From Opitutaceae bacterium (GTDB taxonomy: Bacteria; Verrucomicrobiota; Verrucomicrobiia; Opitutales; Opitutaceae), in NCBI GenBank assembly GCA_028284385.1, contig JANQRT010000058.1, positions 124,001 through 188,000 on the forward strand: a stretch of 64,000 bases of DNA, in the 5' to 3' direction. Positions within the stretch are counted from its first letter, which is position 1. The number at the start of each line of letters is the position of its first letter. Below are positions 46,245 to 55,448 of the stretch, in pieces. Made by a program: the position numbers and the translations under genes. The notes under the pieces are model-generated. The model was not told the origin of the DNA, searched no databases, and saw nothing but the letters and a program-made list of their open reading frames with translations.

Positions 46245-47780
46245 ATGAACGAATTTTCCTCTCTCATTCAATTTTCCATAGCGATTCCCATTGTTTGCGC
46301 TTTCCTGACACTCTTCGTCAAGAATTGGGGACGTCCTGCTGTGCAAATCTTGGGAGTTGCCGGATTCGCCATTCCTACTATCCTAGCATTGCTACTCTGG
46401 CTTTGGTACGATCCGTCGGAGCCAGGTGGATACGCGTTTGTCAGCAATTTCGATACAGGTCTGGGAATAATCGGGGCGAGTTTGCATCTCGGTTTGAATG
46501 GCCTATCGCTGCCTTTATTCGTCATGGCTTCGGTGGTTGGCTTGGCTGCCGGGATTTTCGCCGCGCAATCGAAGGCTGAAAACCTACACCGCTATCTATT
46601 CTGTTTGCTTATCATGCAGAGCGGCCTGCTAGGCGTATTCTCTTCGATCGACGTTTTCTATTTCTATTTCTTCCACGAACTCGCTCTCATCCCTACTTTC
46701 ATTATGATAGGCGTTTGGGGTGGCCGAGAACGAAATTACGCCGCTATGAAGGTTACCATCTACCTGACGCTTGGCGCGATGCTTTCCTTGATTGGCCTCA
46801 TTGTTCTGTATTCGAAAAGTGGAGCGGATTCCTTTGATTTGATCACGTTGAAAGAGACCTTGGCAGCCCAACCGCTCTCGGAATCGGTCCAGCGCTACGC
46901 TTTCGGACTGTTGCTATTCGGCTTCGGCATTCTTGTCTCCCTGTGGCCGTTTCATACTTGGGCGCCACTTGGCTATGGAGCCGCTCCCAGTTCCGTCGCC
47001 ATGCTCCATGCGGGCGTGCTGAAAAAATTCGGCCTTTATGGACTGGTGCAAATCGCAGCCCCTCTGCTTCCTCAAGGGGTTGGGCTTTGGGAAGACTGGA
47101 TTATTTGGCTGGCGCTTGGCAACGTTTTGGTGATCGGCTTTATCTGTATTGCTCAACGTGATTTGAAACAACTTATTGGATACAGCTCCGTGATGCACAT
47201 GGGGTACGCGTTTCTTGGCGTTGCGGCCATGTCAGCTCTCGGGGCTGGCGGAGTCGTGATCATGATGGTGGCGCACGGTCTGACGGTTGCCCTCCTCTTT
47301 CAGTTGACTACTTTGATTCACCATAGAGCGGGCACTTTCGAGATGGATGAAATGGGGGGATTAGCGAAAAAGGCTCCTGTTTTGGCTGCGTTTTTCGTTT
47401 GCGCCATGATGGCTAGCATTGGGTTGCCAGGACCTGGTTTGGCTAATTTTTGGGGCGAGCTCTCTATTTTCCTAGCGGTTTACGACTTAAGGAACTGGCT
47501 CATCTTCGCGGTGGTTGCAGGCATAGTGATTTCCGCGATCTATGGACTACGAGCGATTGCCAGGGTGTTCTTCGGCGAGGAGACTGAGGCCTTTCAGGAA
47601 GCTCAAAAGGAAATTGCTGTCAAGGACATCACCTGGGCTGAACGTACGCCCGCTCTGATTTTGATCGTTGTTCTGGTTTTTATCGGGCTCTTTCCAAAGA
47701 CCATCACAACCTCTCTCAACGACGCTCTTAGAAGTGAACCGGTCTACTCGCAAACCGCTTCGCTGGAAATAGACGAATAA
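46245..47780 (+). CDS. nuoM: NADH-quinone oxidoreductase subunit M
   Basis: Second antiporter-like subunit, 511 residues. FFHELALIPTFIMIGVWGG near 139-157 contains the conserved Glu, and APSSVAMLHAGVLKKFGLYG near 246-265 the pump Lys. It starts 16 bp after nuoL. Confidence 0.95.
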   Translation: MNEFSSLIQFSIAIPIVCAFLTLFVKNWGRPAVQILGVAGFAIPTILALLLWLWYDPSEPGGYAFVSNFDTGLGIIGASLHLGLNGLSLPLFVMASVVGLAAGIFAAQSKAENLHRYLFCLLIMQSGLLGVFSSIDVFYFYFFHELALIPTFIMIGVWGGRERNYAAMKVTIYLTLGAMLSLIGLIVLYSKSGADSFDLITLKETLAAQPLSESVQRYAFGLLLFGFGILVSLWPFHTWAPLGYGAAPSSVAMLHAGVLKKFGLYGLVQIAAPLLPQGVGLWEDWIIWLALGNVLVIGFICIAQRDLKQLIGYSSVMHMGYAFLGVAAMSALGAGGVVIMMVAHGLTVALLFQLTTLIHHRAGTFEMDEMGGLAKKAPVLAAFFVCAMMASIGLPGPGLANFWGELSIFLAVYDLRNWLIFAVVAGIVISAIYGLRAIARVFFGEETEAFQEAQKEIAVKDITWAERTPALILIVVLVFIGLFPKTITTSLNDALRSEPVYSQTASLEIDE

Positions 47781-47797
47781 CCGAACTTTGGATACAA

Positions 47798-49315
47798 ATG
47801 CCAGTTGATACTCTACAGCAAATCGCGGAAACCAATAGTTGGGGATCCATCTATCCGGAGCTGATATTGGGCATTCTCGCATTGGCATTACTTGCCTTGG
47901 AAGTGGTCTTGCCGAAATTTGCTCATGGACTCATTCCTCGCATTGCGATTATCGGTCAGCTAGTTCTTCTAGGCTACATTCTCTTTGTCGATCCAACGGG
48001 TTGCTGTAGTGGCGAAGCGTTTGGAGGAATGCTTTTGCTGAGTCCGGCTGGTCAAGCCTTCCGGGTCTTCTTTTTAGCCTCTTCTATCTTTGTGAGCTAC
48101 TTGGGTATGGTTAGCTTAGCGAACAAGCAGCTGCCCCGTATCGAGTTTTTTCATATAACGCTGGTGATCACCGGAGCTCTCATGTTGCTGGCTCAGGCGA
48201 ATCACTTCGTTATGCTCTTCGTGGCGCTGGAAACGGCAACGGTAGGATTCTATGTGTTGGTGAGTTATTTTCGTAATAACGTCCTATCTCTCGAGGCCGG
48301 CCTGAAGTACCTGATCATGGGAGCTTTGAGCTCCTCGATTCTGCTTTTCGGGATCGTCTTGCTCTACGGAGCGGCTAGCAATCCTGCTCTTGCAGGATCC
48401 AGTGTCGACTCGCTCAATTTCGCTAATCTCAAGGTTTTCCTGCAAGCCAACCCGACTGACGTGATGGCTTTGATGGGCATGTTGCTCGTGATCTCGGGAG
48501 TGGCTTTTAAAATCGGAGCGTTCCCCTTTCAGATCTGGATTCCGGACGTTTATCAAGGCGCTCCCGTTCCTACGACGGCCTTTCTCTCTATCGCTTCCAA
48601 GGCGGCTGGCTTTGCCATGCTTATCAGTCTGGTAAACGTTTTCGAACCTCTGACTGACTGGCTAACCCCCTTGCTAGTCGGTATAGCGGCCCTGACGATT
48701 CTCTTTGGAAATTTCGGAGCCTTGACTCAGCGAAATGTCAAACGCCTGATTGGCTTGTCTGGCGTTTCTCATGCAGGGTTCCTTTTAATCGGCGTTGTGG
48801 CTTCGATGAGTGTCGAATGGGCATTGACGGCTATTCTGTTCTATCTCTTCGCCTATCTGCTGGCTTCCGCTGCCGTATTCGGAGTGATGGTACATATGCC
48901 AAAGGAGGATGAAGCCGAACTTTCTTTAGACGATTTTGCGGATCTTTCGAAGAAGAATGGATTTCTAGGGCTAGCGCTCGCCATTGGCATTGGTTCGCTT
49001 GCCGGGATCCCACCCTTGGCTGGATTCATCGGCAAACTCCTTATTTTCGTCGCGGCCTTCGAGGCCGAGCTTTATGGACTACTTGCCGTCGCAGTCATCG
49101 GAGTGGTTGTATCCATTTATTATTACTTCGGCTGGTTGAAATACGCGTTTTTCGAAATTTGGAAATTTAACGACGACGAAGAAGACAGGGAGGAGCCCGT
49201 TCCAGGAGCATCTCTTGGCTTGTTTGGAAAGTTGACGCTTCTGCTAGCCATTATCGGAACGGCGTTGCTTGGCTTCTATCAATCTCCATTAGGGAACTGG
49301 CTTGCAGGCAGCTAG
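47798..49315 (+). CDS. nuoN: NADH-quinone oxidoreductase subunit N
   Basis: Third antiporter-like subunit, 505 residues with about 14 helices. ALETATVGFYVLVSYFRN near 148, GLKYLIMGALSSSILLFG near 168-185 and PFQIWIPDVYQGAPVP near 244-259 are family signatures. It ends the nuo operon; no clear terminator hairpin follows. Confidence 0.95.
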   Translation: MPVDTLQQIAETNSWGSIYPELILGILALALLALEVVLPKFAHGLIPRIAIIGQLVLLGYILFVDPTGCCSGEAFGGMLLLSPAGQAFRVFFLASSIFVSYLGMVSLANKQLPRIEFFHITLVITGALMLLAQANHFVMLFVALETATVGFYVLVSYFRNNVLSLEAGLKYLIMGALSSSILLFGIVLLYGAASNPALAGSSVDSLNFANLKVFLQANPTDVMALMGMLLVISGVAFKIGAFPFQIWIPDVYQGAPVPTTAFLSIASKAAGFAMLISLVNVFEPLTDWLTPLLVGIAALTILFGNFGALTQRNVKRLIGLSGVSHAGFLLIGVVASMSVEWALTAILFYLFAYLLASAAVFGVMVHMPKEDEAELSLDDFADLSKKNGFLGLALAIGIGSLAGIPPLAGFIGKLLIFVAAFEAELYGLLAVAVIGVVVSIYYYFGWLKYAFFEIWKFNDDEEDREEPVPGASLGLFGKLTLLLAIIGTALLGFYQSPLGNWLAGS

Positions 49316-49431
49316 CTTCCAAAAAATGAGATCGACGCATCCGTAATCTTGGAAGGACGGGAAAATTCTTTACGTTTTAGACTTTTATCTATTATCGGAA
49401 TGTTAACAGAATCTGTTCCGCTACCCAATTG

Positions 49432-50778
49432 ATGAAAGTATCTGGCCTTGCAATCGTCCCCCCTCCGGAAGCCGATAACGCGTTTAAAGTAACACCTGAA
49501 CTCCTGGCTTCTGTCTTAGCGCGCTATTCGCGTAGCAACCAAGGGATTGGAAAAATCATGGAGAAGGTGGACCTGGCCAGTCCGGATAAATCCATTGATC
49601 GCATTCTGAAATTCGTCGACTACGGACATGCGTCCATTGGCGGTCTCACGGGAGGAATCGCGATGGCGATCGACGATGTTTCGATGTGGCTTGCCTACAA
49701 GCTCTTTGAAGTCGCTCAGATGGCCGATGGTCAGGAGTCGAGCACGCGCTACATCACTATGGATCCTCAGAATGTACCTACCCCTGACGAGGTTGGCATG
49801 CCTGTGGATCTCGCTAAAGAATGGCTCGATCTAATTGCTATTGCCTTCGAGTGCTACGAATCTGAATACAAACGTCTAGATTCGGTTGCGGTTGAAAATC
49901 CGGAAGTGGTACGGGCGCCCGAAGATACGCCGGAAAAGGTTCTCAAGCGTATGCGGAAAAACTACGCTCTCGATCGAGCCCGCTATTTCATTCCATTCGC
50001 TACGAAAACGAATCTTGCTCTAGTGATGAGCGCCCGCATGTGGGCTCAGGCCGTCAAGCACTTGGCCTCTATGCCACAGAAAGAGGCCCAAACCGTGGCA
50101 GCTGCTCTTCGATCGGAATTGATGAAATTCTCCCCCCGGCTTATTAAGCACAGCCAAGCTGAAAAGTCTTATGAAGAGCAATGTCGCCAGGAATTTTCCG
50201 AGAGTCTGAAACTTGGCTTGGCTCGGCTTTCTCATGAGAGCCTGCCCGATGAGGTTTGGGTGAACGTCGATCGATCGGTTCCGCCTTTCCTCGAAGAGAC
50301 GCAGGAAATTGAAGATGGGTTAAAGTACCGAGAAAATAGATACGGATATTGCGGATCTTCCGTAAGGCGCATGCGTGTATCCTTTGCCTGGAATAACATG
50401 GCGATTGCCGAGCTTAGAGACCTGAACCGCCATCGTACAGGACATCGTTATACGCCGTGCATACAAGCAGGGTTTTATCTGCCGCCAGAGATTGAGCGCT
50501 CGTCTCACCAGTCTTTTCTCGACAGGCAAACCCGTTTTCTCGGAAAGCTGTTAGATCGCGGCGAGCCTGCCTACCTCTATGGCCTCATGCTCGGGAGCCA
50601 AACGCCTTTCGAGCACTCGACTCACGCGGATAAATTTATCTATGAAGGAGAACTTCGAACAGGGTTAGGCGCTCATTATCGTTACGCTGAACATTTAAGC
50701 AAAGCCTTAGCGGAATTCTACAAGCAAGTGCCTGACGCCAAGGATTGGATTGTAGAAGGAACTGCGGAGCCCGAGTGA
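49432..50778 (+). CDS. Duplicated FAD-dependent thymidylate synthase-like protein (ThyX family)
   Basis: A 448-residue protein made of two ThyX-like halves; ordinary ThyX has about 220-250 residues. The N-half has YGHASIGG at 64-71, DGQESSTRY at 99-107 in the place of SxNExSxRY, and ARYFIPFA at 183-190. The C-half has LNRHRTGHRYTP at 331-342, keeping RHR but not the serine block, and a matching AYLYGLMLG at 380-388. ThyX methylates dUMP using FAD and methylene-tetrahydrofolate; long ThyX forms are known from Chlamydiae. The start is ATG at 49432 rather than the TTG one codon earlier. Activity is probable but unproven. Confidence 0.85.
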   Translation: MKVSGLAIVPPPEADNAFKVTPELLASVLARYSRSNQGIGKIMEKVDLASPDKSIDRILKFVDYGHASIGGLTGGIAMAIDDVSMWLAYKLFEVAQMADGQESSTRYITMDPQNVPTPDEVGMPVDLAKEWLDLIAIAFECYESEYKRLDSVAVENPEVVRAPEDTPEKVLKRMRKNYALDRARYFIPFATKTNLALVMSARMWAQAVKHLASMPQKEAQTVAAALRSELMKFSPRLIKHSQAEKSYEEQCRQEFSESLKLGLARLSHESLPDEVWVNVDRSVPPFLEETQEIEDGLKYRENRYGYCGSSVRRMRVSFAWNNMAIAELRDLNRHRTGHRYTPCIQAGFYLPPEIERSSHQSFLDRQTRFLGKLLDRGEPAYLYGLMLGSQTPFEHSTHADKFIYEGELRTGLGAHYRYAEHLSKALAEFYKQVPDAKDWIVEGTAEPE

Positions 50779-50781
50779 TTG

Positions 50782-51267
50782 ATGATCCCCGTTCGCGCTA
50801 AACGTCTGTTTGTTTTTGCGGCTCTTTTTCTTGTAATGAGCTGTCATTTAAACGCGACTAAGATCGATTCCTCGAAGAAGGCGCAGACACGCGTCATTCA
50901 GCCAAGCGTGCAATCGGCAACCAGTCTTAAAAAGTATCAAAATAAGCGGTACAAATCAAAGGTTATCGATCACAGTTCCAAGATTGCGAGTTCCTATGAA
51001 TCTCCCTTTGGGGTAGTGAAAATGACTCCGTCTACGGATAAGAGAATTCTTTCACAGCAGGTTCTAAAGCCATCTCCAACTGTGGTGAAGAAGGATAGAG
51101 CCGAAGCATGGACTCAGTTGATGTCCAAAGAGGAATTTAGGACAGCTTACGAAAAAGCCCTGGCGGTCGAAATGAATAAGCGAGCCAAGGTCCCTGCCGT
51201 TTCACGACCAAGCGAATCTCAGGCGATTGAGGCCGCGGTTGACGAAATTTCGAAACGCAAGCCGTGA
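50782..51267 (+). CDS. Exported hypothetical protein
   Basis: A 161-residue protein of unknown function. A signal sequence (MIPVRAKRLFVFAALFLVMSC) may end in a lipobox at Cys21. The mature part is basic and Ser/Lys-rich (KKYQNKRYKSKVIDHSSK) and has no recognisable domain. It begins 3 bp after the ThyX-like stop, so it is probably co-transcribed. Confidence 0.65.
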   Translation: MIPVRAKRLFVFAALFLVMSCHLNATKIDSSKKAQTRVIQPSVQSATSLKKYQNKRYKSKVIDHSSKIASSYESPFGVVKMTPSTDKRILSQQVLKPSPTVVKKDRAEAWTQLMSKEEFRTAYEKALAVEMNKRAKVPAVSRPSESQAIEAAVDEISKRKP

Positions 51268-51270
51268 CGT

Positions 51271-51552
51271 CTATTGCTTGCGAATCTTCTCCTTTTCAAA
51301 TTCGCAATCCTCTTCGAACCGGGCTTTCTCGTTGGCCAGCTGTTTCCTGATGTCTTCCGCATCGGTGATTTTGCCTTGGGATAGAGCGGCATTGAGTTTT
51401 TCGCTTAGAAAAATTTCGCGTTCGGCAATCTTGGCTTTGAATTTCTCGTCAATCGCCGCTAGCTCCTTTTTCTGATCATCGGAGAGCGGTTTCTTTGCTG
51501 CGTCGTCCCCTTCAGAGAGGCGTTCCATGGCAAGTTCGTAAGCGGATTTCAT
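51271..51552 (-). CDS. Small conserved-looking helical hypothetical protein
   Basis: A 93-residue, highly charged coiled-coil protein (KPLSDDQKKELAAIDEKFKA, AEREIFLSEKLNAALSQG). From the ATG at 51552 it starts MKSAYELAMERLSEGD, a beginning I recognise from short uncharacterised Verrucomicrobia proteins. The longer frame to 51588 adds twelve residues that overlap the ComEC end region and is less likely. It follows comEC by 19 bp on the same strand. Function unknown. Confidence 0.7.
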   Translation of the reverse strand: MKSAYELAMERLSEGDDAAKKPLSDDQKKELAAIDEKFKAKIAEREIFLSEKLNAALSQGKITDAEDIRKQLANEKARFEEDCEFEKEKIRKQ

Positions 51553-51571
51553 AAGGTCGCTATAGCCTAGG

Positions 51572-53206
51572 TTAAGCAATGGAAGCAATCAGAAATGCAG
51601 CTAGACTTGCTGCAACAGGAAACGCCCAAAGCCATCTCAGTCGCCATTTCCATTTTTGGTCATAACCAGCTAGCAGAGCTGTCATAATAACGGCAAAGAA
51701 AGCCATGATCAGCGATGGTCTATAGGAGGCCAAGATCACATGCGAATACTCGATGGAGGCGATGTTTTGCAGTAGTCTCTCAATGAAAAGGAGAAGTAAT
51801 GCAGCAGAATGATTAAACAGTTCGCTTAAAAAAGCCAAGCCGACGAGCGAAACGGAAATAGAGCAAAAGCCGGCAACGATAGCCAGTGATGCCAGGGGAA
51901 GCACAGCGATATTCGAGATGACTCCGAATACAGGATACAATTTGAAATAAAACATTCCCAGGGCCGCGGAAGCAATGAACGCTGCGAACCCAATGCAGGT
52001 CAGATTTATCAATCCTCTAGACAACGAAACGACGGCCTCTCTTCCAGGACCCCAGAATTGTCTAGGCAGATTGGAATAGGGTTTCCAGTTGTTTTGAACC
52101 CGATTTGCCAATGGGACGCCATAGAGAAGAATGGCGGCAACCGTCGCGTACGACATTTGAAAACCTGCCATGAAAAGCTGATTCGGACTCGCCAACAAGC
52201 AGATCATTGCGGACAGGGCTAAAGCGTTTAAGGCGGCTGGTTGTCGCTTTAGACTCTGGCACAAATAGAAGCAGGCGATCATGGTCATGGCTCTCCATGT
52301 CGAAGTAGCTCCACCGGTTGCAATGCAAAACAAGCCGATGAGAACTAAACTGGGTACAGGTATCCAGTTTTTAGGGATGCGAATAATGAGTAGCAAGGAA
52401 TGGATACACGCGGCAATGACTCCTACGTGTAGTCCACTGACCGCAAAAAGATGCATAGCCCCATTCCTCAAAAAGACGTCCTTTTGTTCGGGAACGAGCT
52501 CGCTTTTCAGTCCCAGCATCATCGCTTTGTACAGTTTCGTGTAGGATGCTTCGAGACTCAGCCCAGCTTCGAGTAGATTTTGTATCCAATTCGAAGAGAC
52601 GAACGTCAACCAGTTGATCCCCTTGGGATGGTCTACTATTTCGAGCACGCTGCCTCGATGCAGGATCGTCGAAATGCCGCATTTTCGCAAATAGTTGTTA
52701 AACCCGCTCTCTTCGGTCCGCGCTGCGAGTTGATTAAAAATGCCAATGGCTTGAATTCTTGACCCTTTTGCCACGCTCATGGGAATGAAATCCGAGTCTA
52801 GGCTGAAATAGACTCTTTCTCCAGTCAGATCCTCTATATGTTCGTTTGCGGCAATTATTTTTCCAAGCCCCGTCAGTCTTCGGTTTTCCTGCTGGTAAAG
52901 CCGGTCGATCTTAAGCTCTACCTTTATTTCCCTTTGAGGGAGCGAGTTGCGTGGAGATTCGTTTGGCTGCCAAACTGAATGGCGAGCCATGCCGGCGAGA
53001 AGCAGACAGATCACGATGGCAACTTTCCAACTATTTGTATTGTCCGTTCTGGATACGAAATAGCTGACAAGGGCTACTGCCAAGGCGGCAAGAGCTAAGG
53101 CCAGAGGCGTCCCTAGGTTTAAGTTTTGGGCAACTGCTATTCCGGAGGCGAAAGGAAGGAGAAGCCAAAGGAGGGGCGAGCGTGCGAAAATCGACGCGGC
53201 GCTCAT
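51572..53206 (-). CDS. comEC: ComEC/Rec2-type DNA uptake channel protein without nuclease domain
   Basis: A 544-residue inner-membrane protein. An N-terminal DUF4131-type region with a soluble OB-like part (about 25-190) is followed by the competence domain, with GAMHLFAVSGLHVGVIAACI near 245-264 and about ten helices. It would pass single-stranded DNA into the cytoplasm in natural transformation. The C-terminal metallo-beta-lactamase domain of larger ComEC proteins is absent. Its start overlaps the thiD stop by 4 bp, suggesting coupling. Confidence 0.9.
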   Translation of the reverse strand: MSAASIFARSPLLWLLLPFASGIAVAQNLNLGTPLALALAALAVALVSYFVSRTDNTNSWKVAIVICLLLAGMARHSVWQPNESPRNSLPQREIKVELKIDRLYQQENRRLTGLGKIIAANEHIEDLTGERVYFSLDSDFIPMSVAKGSRIQAIGIFNQLAARTEESGFNNYLRKCGISTILHRGSVLEIVDHPKGINWLTFVSSNWIQNLLEAGLSLEASYTKLYKAMMLGLKSELVPEQKDVFLRNGAMHLFAVSGLHVGVIAACIHSLLLIIRIPKNWIPVPSLVLIGLFCIATGGATSTWRAMTMIACFYLCQSLKRQPAALNALALSAMICLLASPNQLFMAGFQMSYATVAAILLYGVPLANRVQNNWKPYSNLPRQFWGPGREAVVSLSRGLINLTCIGFAAFIASAALGMFYFKLYPVFGVISNIAVLPLASLAIVAGFCSISVSLVGLAFLSELFNHSAALLLLFIERLLQNIASIEYSHVILASYRPSLIMAFFAVIMTALLAGYDQKWKWRLRWLWAFPVAASLAAFLIASIA

Positions 53207-54015
53207 TTGGGGAAGTGGTTAATGAACGGGATCCCTTTCAGATATACGGGACTCTCCATCCCTCTTCGTAGATATGATCGAGCCAGTTCGATCGATTCGA
53301 TTATGTCTTTCCCTTTTGTGAGATTCGCAGTGATAGCAGCGCTTAGCGTACAGCCACTTCCATGAGTATCTATTCTATCGATACGATTTTGTTCGTATGC
53401 TTTAGTATTTCCTTCGGGGGTAGAGAAAACGTCTAGTAAGCGACTACCTTTTAGGTGTCCGCCCTTCAAAAGCACATTCACTTTGTATTTAGAAGCTAGC
53501 TCGGCGGCAGCGACGAAGAGGTTTTGCTGGGAACCGATCGGCGCTCCCAGCAGGTTTTCGCCCTCGTCGAGATTTGGAGTGATTATGTCTGCGAGTGGAA
53601 TGAGTTCCGTTTTTATGAGGTCGACTGCTTCTTGCTTCAACAGAAGCTCGCCGCTGCTGGCAACCATCACCGGATCAATCACGACTTTCGATTTTGGGGT
53701 CGTTTTGACGAATTCGATAACCGCTTCTATAATGTCGACGGAAAACAGCATGCCCGTTTTCAAAGCCGCAGGCTTAAAGTACTCGCTAACGCGGTCAATC
53801 TGCTCTCTGACGAATGATCCTGCCATTGGTTTGATGCTGCTCAGTCTTTCAGGGTTCTGGGCCGTTAGACAGGTTATGGCGGACACTCCATAAACCTGAT
53901 TGGCAGCGAATGTGAGGAGATCCGCTTGAACCCCGGCGTTCGATCCCGAGTCGGAACCTGCGATGGTCATGGCGATGGGCGCCGCAAGATTAGCGGTTTT
54001 AGGTTCAGCAGGCAT
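53203..54015 (-). CDS. thiD: Hydroxymethylpyrimidine/phosphomethylpyrimidine kinase
   Basis: ThiD phosphorylates HMP and HMP-P in thiamine synthesis. At 270 residues it has the normal length. Segments include AMTIAGSDSGSNAGVQADLL near 16-35, the substrate-side VIDPVMVASSGE near 117-128 and the catalytic anion hole DTHGSGCTLSAAITANL near 217-233. It is the first gene of a thiD-comEC-small protein unit on the minus strand and diverges from rarA. Confidence 0.94.
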   Translation of the reverse strand: MPAEPKTANLAAPIAMTIAGSDSGSNAGVQADLLTFAANQVYGVSAITCLTAQNPERLSSIKPMAGSFVREQIDRVSEYFKPAALKTGMLFSVDIIEAVIEFVKTTPKSKVVIDPVMVASSGELLLKQEAVDLIKTELIPLADIITPNLDEGENLLGAPIGSQQNLFVAAAELASKYKVNVLLKGGHLKGSRLLDVFSTPEGNTKAYEQNRIDRIDTHGSGCTLSAAITANLTKGKDIIESIELARSYLRRGMESPVYLKGIPFINHFPK

Positions 54016-54077
54016 TGTAGATTAAGCTAGAGAGTTGCTTGTCGGGGATCAACGTTTTGCTATAGCCTGTTTCAATA

Positions 54078-55448
54078 ATGGAACCTCAGGGAAATCTCTT
54101 TAGCGGTGAGGAGGAAATGGATTTCGTTGCGCCTGCCGACAGTGACAGGAAAAAGGATGCGAAACGATTGCCCTTAGCTGCTCGGATGCGTCCGAGGCGT
54201 TTGGACGAGGTGGTTGGGCAAGATCATATTCTTGAAAGCGGCAGCCTGCTTCCTCGCTTGGTTCGAGCCAACTCCTTTGGCAGCCTTTTGCTCTACGGAC
54301 CTCCAGGTTCGGGCAAGACGAGCATTGCTGAAGCCATTGCTGGGGAGACGGAAAATAGATTCGTGCGTATCAATGCCGTCATGTCTAATGTGGCCGAGTT
54401 GCGACAGATTCTATTGGCTGCCCGACGTATCGAAACAACCGATACCATACTCTTTATTGATGAGATTCATCGCTTTAACAAAGCCCAGCAGGACTTGCTT
54501 TTGCCGGACGTGGAAGCGGGACACATTCGGTTAATCGGAGCTACTACTCATAATCCTGGCTTCTACGTAAATGCGCCGCTGGTGAGTCGTAGTCATCTTT
54601 TCCGCCTAGAACCTCACTCTGTCGAAACGATAGCCTCTCTGTTGCGAATAGCTCTTGATGATGAGGAACGCGGACTGGGAGGGCGTGGACACGAGGCCGA
54701 TGAAAAGACTCTTCTTGATTTGGCAAAGCTATGCGACGGGGACTTACGTCGAGCGTTAAACGCCTTGGAAGTCATTGCTTTGGGGTTGGAGCAAAATCAG
54801 AAGATATCCTCCGATACTATTGCCGTATTCGCCAGTGAAAGACAGATTCGATATGACGCGGATGAGGATGAACATTACAATACGATATCCGCCTTTATCA
54901 AAAGCATGCGCGGCGGGGATCCAGATGCGGCCTTGTATTGGCTGACGAAAATGCTAGCTGGGGGAGAAGACCCTCGCTTTATCGCTCGCCGTCTGATTAT
55001 TTTCGCCTCTGAAGACGTTGGGCTTGCTGATTCGGGCGCCTTGCCCATTGCCGTTGCCTGTCAGCAGGCCTGTGAATTCGTGGGCTTGCCCGAATGCGAA
55101 TTGAATCTGGCTCATTGTGTTGTCTACATGGCTACCGCTCCTAAGAGTAATAGTTCCTACGCGGCTTTGCAGAAAGCCAGAAAAGCTCTTGCCGAGGAAC
55201 CTGTTCAGGAGGTTCCTATCTGGCTCAAAGATAGCGGAGGGCAAGTATCCAAAGCTCTTGGACACTCAAAGGACTATTCCTATAGCCATTCGTTTCCGGA
55301 GAACATTTCCGGTCAAGAGTATCTTCTCGATCCGAAGACTTTTTATCGTCCGATTCGGATTGGAGACGAGGTTGATGTTGAAAAACGATTGGAAAGGTGG
55401 AGGGAACTCAAATGTCAAGCCCAAGCGAAGCAACTCGATTCCTCCTAG
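54078..55448 (+). CDS. rarA: Replication-associated recombination protein A (RarA/MgsA, AAA+)
   Basis: A 456-residue AAA+ ATPase acting at stalled replication forks. RPRRLDEVVGQDHIL near 38, Walker A LYGPPGSGKTS near 73-83, Walker B LFIDEIHRFNKAQQD near 123-137, sensor I GATTHNP and the arginine-bearing CDGDLRRALNALE near 217. The C-terminal tetramerisation domain (ARRLIIFASEDVGLAD) is present. The gene overlaps the convergent FkbM-type gene by 4 bp. Confidence 0.95.
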   Translation: MEPQGNLFSGEEEMDFVAPADSDRKKDAKRLPLAARMRPRRLDEVVGQDHILESGSLLPRLVRANSFGSLLLYGPPGSGKTSIAEAIAGETENRFVRINAVMSNVAELRQILLAARRIETTDTILFIDEIHRFNKAQQDLLLPDVEAGHIRLIGATTHNPGFYVNAPLVSRSHLFRLEPHSVETIASLLRIALDDEERGLGGRGHEADEKTLLDLAKLCDGDLRRALNALEVIALGLEQNQKISSDTIAVFASERQIRYDADEDEHYNTISAFIKSMRGGDPDAALYWLTKMLAGGEDPRFIARRLIIFASEDVGLADSGALPIAVACQQACEFVGLPECELNLAHCVVYMATAPKSNSSYAALQKARKALAEEPVQEVPIWLKDSGGQVSKALGHSKDYSYSHSFPENISGQEYLLDPKTFYRPIRIGDEVDVEKRLERWRELKCQAQAKQLDSS

